A DNA stretch of 64,000 bases, from positions 1 through 64,000 of the forward strand of contig NZ_AUIS01000003.1 in NCBI RefSeq assembly GCF_000423825.1, in the 5' to 3' direction. Of this stretch, positions 58,732 through 64,000 are shown piece by piece. This DNA comes from Thermithiobacillus tepidarius DSM 3134 (GTDB lineage Bacteria > Pseudomonadota > Gammaproteobacteria > Acidithiobacillales > Thermithiobacillaceae). Each line of letters starts with the position of its first letter. The first letter of the stretch is position 1. Below the pieces are notes generated by a model that worked only from the letters and a program-made list of their open reading frames with translations, was not told the DNA's origin and did not search any database. A program made the position numbers and the translations under genes.

Positions 58732-59814
58732 TCAGAAGGTGATCGGCAATCGCAAGGTCAACTGCACATCCGGCGCATCCTGGGTGGCGCCCACGCCGAA
58801 ATTCAGATTGAAGCCCGTCTTGGGCGTCAGCCGGTAGGAATAGCCGAAGAGCACGGAACCCACCTGCAGCATGCGGGTATTGGGCACCGTCATGCCGTTC
58901 TGCTTGGGCTTGCCGATGATGCTGTGGTCATAGCCGAGGCTGAAAGAGGCTTTCTCGTTGAGGGACAAGCCCATGCCGAAGCCGAAGCCCACCGCGTCGC
59001 CCGGATCGATCTTGCCGTAGCCGTATCCTACGTCGCGCTCGATGTTCCACGAGTAGCTCAGGTTGCCGTAGAACACGGCGGGATCGGAGGGAAAGATGGC
59101 GGTCAGACTAGGCTGCACGCTCCAGAAACCGGTGCCGGTGGGCAGTTCGGTCAATAGATTGGTGGCCGGGTCGCGCGGCACTTCGAAGGGATTCTTGCCA
59201 GTGATGGTCTTCACCCGCAGGTTGCCCACGTAGAAGCCGGCTTGGCCGCCGCGGTTCAGCTGATAGTGGGCCGCGACCTCGACATCGCCGATGTCGCTGC
59301 CATCGGCATCCACCAGAATCGGCTCGCTGGTGCCGCCGTTCTGCACATTGCGGGTCAGGCTGCTGTCCGTGCGCCACACGTAAGGCACCCGCGCCTCCAC
59401 CTCCAGTCGGTCGGTCAGGCCGTAGCGTCCGGTCAGGGCGGCGATGTAGGTGTTGCGGCTGGTGTCCTCGATCTGGATCGCGCCGATCAGGATGGCCGGC
59501 AGCACCGTGTATCCTTCCAGGCCGATGCGGTAAACGGAGGAATAGGCGTATTGGAAGGAGGGTTCCAGGATGAACTTGCCCTTGGGCGTCAGCACGCCCG
59601 TGGAACTGATCAGCGTCTCGATCTGCGGCGGCCGGGAATCCTCCTTCTTCTCCGGCGGCCGGCCCACGGGCCGGGTGGGGGCTTCGTCCTGTACCGCCGG
59701 GCTCGGTGAAGTGGTCGTGGCGTCCTCGCCATAGGCGGCCGGTGCCAGCGCCAAGGCGCTCACCAGCCCCAGCCCGGCGATCCGGGCCGGCCGGCGGGTT
59801 GCTTGCTTGCTCAT
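58732..59814 (-). CDS. Outer-membrane beta-barrel protein, possible FapF-like exporter
   Basis: The 360-aa protein has a signal peptide (about 1-29, ending PAAYGE), a Pro-rich linker (about 30-68) and a barrel that ends in Phe (LTLRLPITF), the usual BAM signal. The body, with GRYGLTDRLEVEARVPYV, LRVKTITGKNPF and FSLGYDHSIIG, is of the Phenol_MetA_deg barrel type to which the Fap fibre exporter FapF also belongs. FapF has an N-terminal coiled coil that is not evident here. The ATG at 59814 follows GAGGAAAAG. It converges on the repeat-protein genes and lies downstream of the activator gene on the same strand. Export of the fibre proteins is the inferred role. Confidence 0.68.
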   Translation of the reverse strand: MSKQATRRPARIAGLGLVSALALAPAAYGEDATTTSPSPAVQDEAPTRPVGRPPEKKEDSRPPQIETLISSTGVLTPKGKFILEPSFQYAYSSVYRIGLEGYTVLPAILIGAIQIEDTSRNTYIAALTGRYGLTDRLEVEARVPYVWRTDSSLTRNVQNGGTSEPILVDADGSDIGDVEVAAHYQLNRGGQAGFYVGNLRVKTITGKNPFEVPRDPATNLLTELPTGTGFWSVQPSLTAIFPSDPAVFYGNLSYSWNIERDVGYGYGKIDPGDAVGFGFGMGLSLNEKASFSLGYDHSIIGKPKQNGMTVPNTRMLQVGSVLFGYSYRLTPKTGFNLNFGVGATQDAPDVQLTLRLPITF

Positions 59815-59977
59815 GTTCTTTTCCTCACAGCTTATAAGTTGAAAAATCAGGCCCGCCGTCCGCGGGTGCACGTGCTCGAACGATGGTAGCGCTTCTTCGG
59901 CAGTCTTCTCTCCCTTTTTCTGTGGCCTTGTGCTGCGCGGCGGGTGCAAGCCGCGCGGCCGGGTCCGGATGCGTGTG

Positions 59978-61363
59978 TCAAAGCTCGATGGCGTACCTCT
60001 CGATCAGCCGGTACAGGGTGACGCGCGACACGCCCAGATGGCGGGCGGTCTGCGACAGATTGTTGCGGGTAAAACGCAGCACGGCCTGGATCGCCTCCTT
60101 CTCCGCGGCCGAACGCGCCTCTTCCAGCGTCGGCAGGCGCGGTGCCGCAGCGACGCCCTCCAGGCCCAGATCGGCCGGCGTGATCAGGCGTTTTTCGCTC
60201 ATCACCATGGCACGGCGCACGCGATTGATCAGCTCACGGACATTGCCCGGCCAGTCGTAGTTGCTCATGCTGCGCAGGGCCTGCTGGCTGAAGCCTTTGA
60301 CCGCCTTCTGCTTTTCCCGGGAAAACTTGTCGAAGAAAAACTGGGCCAGCAGCGGGATGTCCTCGCGCCGCTCGCGCAATGCAGGTACCCCGAGATGCAG
60401 CACATTGAGGCGGTAATACAAATCTTCGCGGAAGCGCCCCTCTTCCACCGCTTTTTCCAGATTGACGTGGGTAGCGGCCAAGACCCGCACATCCACATGA
60501 ATGCTCTCGGTGCCACCCAGGCGCGTGATGGTTTTTTCCTGCAGGAAACGCAGCAGATTCACCTGCAGGTCGAGGGGCAGGTCGCCGATTTCGTCGAGGA
60601 AGATGGTGCCGCCCACGGCCGCCTCGATACTGCCGACCTTGCGCTGATAGGCGCCTGTGAAAGCGCCCTTCTCGTGGCCGAACAGCTCGGAATGGATCAG
60701 ATTGGCCGGCAACGCGCCGCAGTTCACCGCGATGAAGGGCCCGCGGGCACGAGCGGAGCGTTCGTGGATGGCCAGCGCCGTCAGCTCCTTGCCGGTGCCG
60801 CTCTCACCCGTGATCAGCACCGGGGCGTCCACCCGCGCCATTTTGCGGATGCTCTGAAAGAGTTGCAGCATTGCCGGGCTGCCGCCCACCATCTCCTGCT
60901 CGCCAAGCTGGGCCTCTTGGCGGTCCCGCACCAGGTGCGCCATGCTGGCCATGCCGTAGGCATGCCCCAGGGTGACCAGCAGGCGCGGCGTATCCAGCGG
61001 CAGCGTGTGATAATCGTAGAAATGATCCATCACCATCTTGCAGATCTCGCGATCCTGCATGCTTGCCGGCGACAGCAGGGCAACCCACTTGATCGGGCCG
61101 CCCACAGTCATGAGGCTGTCCAACTGGGCGTGGATCTCCGTGCTGTACCCCTGTTCGAGAGAGGCCAGTCCGACCCGGAATCCGTACCGTTCGATCAGTT
61201 CGCCGGCGCTGCTCGCATCATGGGCCACGTGCACGTCCCAGCCCGAGGCGCGAAATTCCGCCACGGGGGCGGCGGAGAGCTTGAAGGGCGCGAGCAGCAA
61301 CATTTTGCGGCGTTCGGGAATGGGCGTGGACGAAACAACGGACAAGGCATTGGGCGTTTCCAT
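59978..61363 (-). CDS. VpsR-like sigma-54-dependent activator with degenerate receiver
   Basis: The 461-aa enhancer-binding protein has a receiver-like N-terminus (about 18-135). The phospho-acceptor Asp is absent: the strand reads RVGLASLEQG. The text DHFYDYHTLPLD and LGHAYGMA is shared with the VpsR group, some members of which bind cyclic di-GMP. The AAA+ domain has GESGTGKE (186-193) and GAFTGA (233-238), so it can drive sigma-54 promoters. The C-terminus is a Fis-type helix-turn-helix (LSQTARHLGVSRVTLYRL). It is the obvious candidate to act at the two TGTTAA-N6-TTTACA sites. Ligand and targets are inferred. Confidence 0.85.
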   Translation of the reverse strand: METPNALSVVSSTPIPERRKMLLLAPFKLSAAPVAEFRASGWDVHVAHDASSAGELIERYGFRVGLASLEQGYSTEIHAQLDSLMTVGGPIKWVALLSPASMQDREICKMVMDHFYDYHTLPLDTPRLLVTLGHAYGMASMAHLVRDRQEAQLGEQEMVGGSPAMLQLFQSIRKMARVDAPVLITGESGTGKELTALAIHERSARARGPFIAVNCGALPANLIHSELFGHEKGAFTGAYQRKVGSIEAAVGGTIFLDEIGDLPLDLQVNLLRFLQEKTITRLGGTESIHVDVRVLAATHVNLEKAVEEGRFREDLYYRLNVLHLGVPALRERREDIPLLAQFFFDKFSREKQKAVKGFSQQALRSMSNYDWPGNVRELINRVRRAMVMSEKRLITPADLGLEGVAAAPRLPTLEEARSAAEKEAIQAVLRFTRNNLSQTARHLGVSRVTLYRLIERYAIEL

Positions 61364-61411
61364 GATGGAAGCATTCCTCCCTACGTATTGTTTTTCACCT
61401 CACGCGAACAC

Positions 61412-61427
61412 GGCATCCCACCTGCCA
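61412..61427 (-). promoter_or_regulatory. Candidate sigma-54-like promoter of the activator gene
   Basis: On the minus strand TGGCAG-GTGGG-ATGCC keeps GG and GC ten bases apart but departs from the consensus at one -24 and two -12 positions. Transcription would begin near 61400, 37 bases before the ATG at 61363. If real, the activator could regulate itself. Confidence 0.35.
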
Positions 61428-61848
61428 CGCACGCCGGATGCGCACTTGGTCCATGTCAGTACTGGTTGGCGGGAGTTCGCGAGAGAGCAGTCCAGCTTGC
61501 CGCTACTTGTTCTGTAACTTTTCCCTTTTGCAAAGCTTGTTGTTTTCGCGTTGCCGCCCGTAGCACATCCGTCTTGCCGAGAAGACCGACGCCACCAGGG
61601 CAAAAGCACTTCTAGTTTGGATTTTCACATGTATTTTTCTGTCATCAATGAAGATAGATCAATCCAAAGCATTATCAAAGCGCGGTCTTATGACTTTCGT
61701 CGTAAGGCTTTCAACGCATGATCGATGTATACAACATGCCGTTGCGAAAAAAGACTCACGAAAGTTCCATTGACAAAGCAGCGTTTTATGCATGCCTGCG
61801 CGTGGCGAGCAAGGTGTCTCCATCGAACAATCCGGCGACCCGCTGATC
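61428..61848. other. Intergenic stretch without a recognised gene
   Basis: About 420 bases between the activator and the 87-aa gene. Base composition is lower in GC than the flanks from about 61600 to 61790, as expected for regulatory DNA. No convincing reading frame, RNA or strong inverted repeat was found. A TTGACA at 61770 has no -10 at the right distance. Confidence 0.5.
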
Positions 61849-61854
61849 TATACT
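61849..61854 (+). promoter_or_regulatory. Candidate -10 box of the 87-aa gene
   Basis: TATACT in the context CTGATCTATACTAGAA lies 37 bases before the ATG at 61891. A matching -35 is weak. Confidence 0.4.
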
Positions 61855-61890
61855 AGAAGTATCCCTGACGCCAACGGGTAGGAGGTCGTC

Positions 61891-62154
61891 ATGCCCACAG
61901 CCATTCTCAATGAAATGCGCGAAGCCCCTTCCATTCAGCCGATGGAAAACGTGGTCAACTGGTCCATTTTCCGACGGCGCAGCGAAGCGGAGGATTACAT
62001 CCACAACATCATGCTCGGCAAGGACCAGATCCTGGTTGGCGGGCAGGGCCGGGACAGCATCGGGCCTTACTGGTGGGTGGGAGTGCGGGTGCAGGATCTG
62101 GAGAAGTGGGGCTCGCCCCACGCCGTGCACAAGCGCGACGCCATGGGCACCTGA
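61891..62154 (+). CDS. Hypothetical 87-aa protein
   Basis: I do not recognise this gene. The 87-aa soluble protein has a helical-looking middle (SIFRRRSEAEDYIHNIML), then GKDQILVGGQGRDSIGPYWW and VGVRVQDLEKWG. There is no signal peptide, membrane segment or Cys. It is probably real: it has a strong ribosome site GGAGG nine bases before the ATG and a possible promoter. It lies between the fibre regulator and cca, convergent with cca. A link to the fibre locus is not shown. Confidence 0.6.
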   Translation: MPTAILNEMREAPSIQPMENVVNWSIFRRRSEAEDYIHNIMLGKDQILVGGQGRDSIGPYWWVGVRVQDLEKWGSPHAVHKRDAMGT

Positions 62155-62206
62155 GCTGCCTCGCCCGTGCTGTGCAGCCGTGATCGCGGCAAGCACATGG
62201 GCCGGA

Positions 62207-63568
62207 TCAGCTCCTGTCGGACTCCGCAGCCGCGCCCAGCCTCTCCACGAGCCGGGTCAGTCGCGCCAACACCTGCTCCCTGTCGGCAAAACGGCCGGAA
62301 AGCTGCATCCGGAAGGCCAACTCGAGCCAGCGCCGGAAGCCCGGCCCGGCAACCAGTCCCAAGGCGGCCAGATCGTCACCCGTAATCCAGGGGGCCGGGC
62401 GCCCTTGCAGCAGGCCCATGCGCTCCCACTGCGCGCGCGCATGGAGCACGGCCGGATACTCCGCCTTGCCGGCGCCCGCCGCATCCGCCTGCGCCAAATC
62501 CAGCAGCAAGGCGGGATCGGGCACCCGCAGCGCCAAGCGCTGGTAGGCACCGGCCTTGGCGCCGTCCCGATGCAGGGCCGCAACGCCGCCGTGCCAGCGG
62601 ATGAGCCCCAGAACCTGCCGTTGCAGGGCGGGTGAAGGAAACCAGCGCTGCAGGAACAGGGTGGCCCGTGCCACGCCGGCCTCTTCATGCCCGATGGCCC
62701 GCCAGCATCCCCGCGCATCGCGGCGCGTCATATCAATCTTGCCCAGATCATGCAGGAGGGCACCGAGCATCAGCGCCAGATCCCTGCCCTTTTCCCCCTT
62801 GCGCAATGCCGCCGCCGCGTTCAGCACGCGGCCCGTATGGATCCAGACGTCGCCTTCGGGATGGGCATCCGGCCGCTGCGGACAGCCCTGCAGCGCCTGC
62901 AGCTCGGGGAACAGCGCCTGGGCGCCGGTCAGGACCAGGGCATCCAGGGTCCAGGCCGGCTCCTGGCCGCGCAGGAGCCAGGCCGCCAGTTCCTTGCCGA
63001 CCCGCTCCCAGGGCACCCGGACCAAGTCGGGCGCCAGCTCCCGGCACAGGCGCGCCGTGTCCGGGTGGATGCGAAAGCGCAGCTGCCCGGCCAGCCGCGC
63101 CGCCCGCAGCACGCGCAGCGGGTCTTCGGCAAAGGTGTCGGCATCCGTGTGCCGCAGCCGGCGGCGGTCCAGATCGGCCTGCCCGCCGAAAAAATCCAGC
63201 AGCTCACCGGCCAGCGGATCCCACAACAGGGCGTTGACGGTGAAATCCCGCCGGCGGCAGGCTTCGCGGGGCGGCACATCGGGCGCTACCTGGAAGCCGG
63301 GTCCCTGCGGCAAGGCCAGTTCGATGCCTTGCAGGACGTAGACGCCGAATCGCCCGCCCACCTTCTTGACCCGCCCGAAACGGGCGATGACGGCCTCCAG
63401 CCGCGCCTCCGCCAAGCCGTAGACCTCCAGGTCCCAGTCGTTGACGGGCAGCCCCAGCAACTGGTCGCGCACACCGCCGCCGGCCAGGTAGGCACGCCCG
63501 CCGGCGCCCGCCACCGCCTCGGCCAGCGCCCGTACGGACGCCGGCACCGTCAGCGCCGCAGCAGCCAT
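62207..63568 (-). CDS. cca: CCA tRNA nucleotidyltransferase / poly(A) polymerase family protein with HD domain
   Basis: This enzyme adds or repairs the 3' CCA of tRNA. The 453-aa class II nucleotidyltransferase has AYLAGGGVRDQLLGLPVNDW (about 26-45, including the D-x-D metal site in NDWDLE), CRRRDFTVNALLWDP, the RRLRHTDADTFAEDPLRVLR block and an HD phosphohydrolase motif ALLHDLGKID near 265. The family also holds poly(A) polymerase I and A-adding enzymes, so the exact activity is likely but not certain. The ATG at 63568 overlaps the end of the DUF2905 gene. Confidence 0.85.
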   Translation of the reverse strand: MAAAALTVPASVRALAEAVAGAGGRAYLAGGGVRDQLLGLPVNDWDLEVYGLAEARLEAVIARFGRVKKVGGRFGVYVLQGIELALPQGPGFQVAPDVPPREACRRRDFTVNALLWDPLAGELLDFFGGQADLDRRRLRHTDADTFAEDPLRVLRAARLAGQLRFRIHPDTARLCRELAPDLVRVPWERVGKELAAWLLRGQEPAWTLDALVLTGAQALFPELQALQGCPQRPDAHPEGDVWIHTGRVLNAAAALRKGEKGRDLALMLGALLHDLGKIDMTRRDARGCWRAIGHEEAGVARATLFLQRWFPSPALQRQVLGLIRWHGGVAALHRDGAKAGAYQRLALRVPDPALLLDLAQADAAGAGKAEYPAVLHARAQWERMGLLQGRPAPWITGDDLAALGLVAGPGFRRWLELAFRMQLSGRFADREQVLARLTRLVERLGAAAESDRS

Positions 63569-63750
63569 AGGATCAGGGTGAGCACGATGCTGATGAGCAG
63601 ACTGGTGGTGATGGGAAAGTAAAAGACCATGCCCGGCCTCTCGATGCGGATATCGCCGGGCAGATGGCCGAGCCCCAGCCGGCTGAGCAAGGGCCACAGC
63701 AAACCCAGCAGCACCAGGAGAACCCCCAGGGTCACGAACCACTTCGCCAT
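63550..63750 (-). CDS. DUF2905 small membrane protein
   Basis: The 66-aa protein has two hydrophobic segments (about 4-24 and 46-64) around the signature LGHLPGDIRIERPGMVFYFP, which defines DUF2905. Its function is unknown. The start at 63750 is followed by a 19-base overlap with cca at the other end, indicating co-transcription. Confidence 0.9.
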   Translation of the reverse strand: MAKWFVTLGVLLVLLGLLWPLLSRLGLGHLPGDIRIERPGMVFYFPITTSLLISIVLTLILWLLRR

Positions 63751-63858
63751 TGCCTATCCCCCTGCGTCAAGCGCGCCAGCGGATGCGGCGCGAATCAGGC
63801 CTGCGCCTGCCTGATTCAGCCTAGATCAGCGTCCCGGCCCGCGAACCCGCAAAAGGGC

Positions 63859-64000
63859 CTAGGCCTCCTTGCCGTCGTAGAGGGCGTCGATGGCGGCGCC
63901 AAAGCGCTCCCACAGCACCCGGCGCTTCACCTTCAGGGTCGGGGTGAGCTCGCCGCCCTCCTGGGTCAACGGCTTGTCGAGCAGCAGGAACTTGCGGACC
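63859..64000 (-). CDS. Long-chain acyl-CoA synthetase (AMP-forming), C-terminal end
   Basis: Only the last 46 codons are in the window; the gene continues beyond base 64000. The minus-strand text VRKFLLLDKPLTQEGGELTP, then TLKVKRRVLWERFGAAIDALY, ends at TAG (63859-63861). The ELTPTLKVKR turn holds the C-terminal-domain hinge typical of FAA1/FadD15-type fatty acyl-CoA ligases. A 108-bp gap with no other feature separates it from the DUF2905 gene. Confidence 0.82.
   Translation of the reverse strand, partial: VRKFLLLDKPLTQEGGELTPTLKVKRRVLWERFGAAIDALYDGKEA

Overview
The window comes from a high-GC Gram-negative bacterium of gammaproteobacterial type (Acidithiobacillia-like lineages are also possible). 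The evidence is gene content and order: a complete division and cell-wall (dcw) cluster followed by lpxC, dciA and secA; a pil-coaE-zapD-yacG run; the rsmI-lpoA-yraN-diaA-dolP run known from Escherichia coli; and LPS heptose synthesis (rfaE2). No rRNA or tRNA gene was recognised. The only stable RNA identified with confidence is RNase P RNA.

Layout. 1-0.34 kb: right end of an IS5-family insertion sequence. 0.4-5.1 kb: housekeeping genes (histidine phosphatase, uup, an FKBP-type isomerase, a molybdopterin oxidoreductase, aroE). 5.0-12.0 kb: type IV pilus genes pilB, pilC, pilS, pilR, pilD. 12.0-14.7 kb: coaE, zapD, yacG, fbp. 14.8-19.8 kb: a copper-handling island (TonB-dependent copper receptor, COG2836 membrane protein, PCu(A)C chaperone, PspF-like sigma-54 activator, YtkA/FixH-like anchored protein). 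20.0-25.1 kb, minus strand: ThiE-like, MutT, argJ, secA. 25.2-44.5 kb: dciA, then lpxC and the whole dcw cluster on the minus strand, reading mraZ, rsmH, ftsL, ftsI, murE, murF, mraY, murD, ftsW, murG, murC, murB, ddl, ftsQ, ftsA, ftsZ. It has a clear promoter and MraZ boxes. 44.6-45.2 kb: rnpB with its promoter and terminator, then short repeats. 45.3-51.8 kb: rsmI to dolP, rfaE2, a FAD-linked oxidase and a DUF155 protein. 51.8-53.8 kb: a possible small RNA or leader and a broken multicopper oxidase gene. 54.0-61.4 kb: the most unusual region. 61.9-64 kb: an orphan 87-aa protein, cca, a DUF2905 protein and the end of an acyl-CoA synthetase gene.

The 54.0-61.4 kb region looks like a self-contained secreted fibre system resembling Pseudomonas Fap functional amyloid in its parts, though its fibre-like proteins have their own repeat. 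Two secreted paralogs each carry four near-identical 38-residue Gln/Asn-rich repeats. Two smaller secreted proteins each carry one diverged copy of that repeat. A stand-alone exported C39-type cysteine peptidase lies between them, followed by a small probable lipoprotein. A convergent outer-membrane beta-barrel resembles FapF in family and context. Next to it is a VpsR-like sigma-54 activator with a degenerate receiver domain. Both repeat-protein genes have textbook sigma-54 promoters (TGGCAC-N5-TTGCT), and each has the same palindrome-like element, TGTTAA-N6-TTTACA, at the same distance upstream. I infer a sigma-54-controlled biofilm-matrix or surface-fibre regulon. Function, secretion and amyloid formation are not shown by sequence alone.
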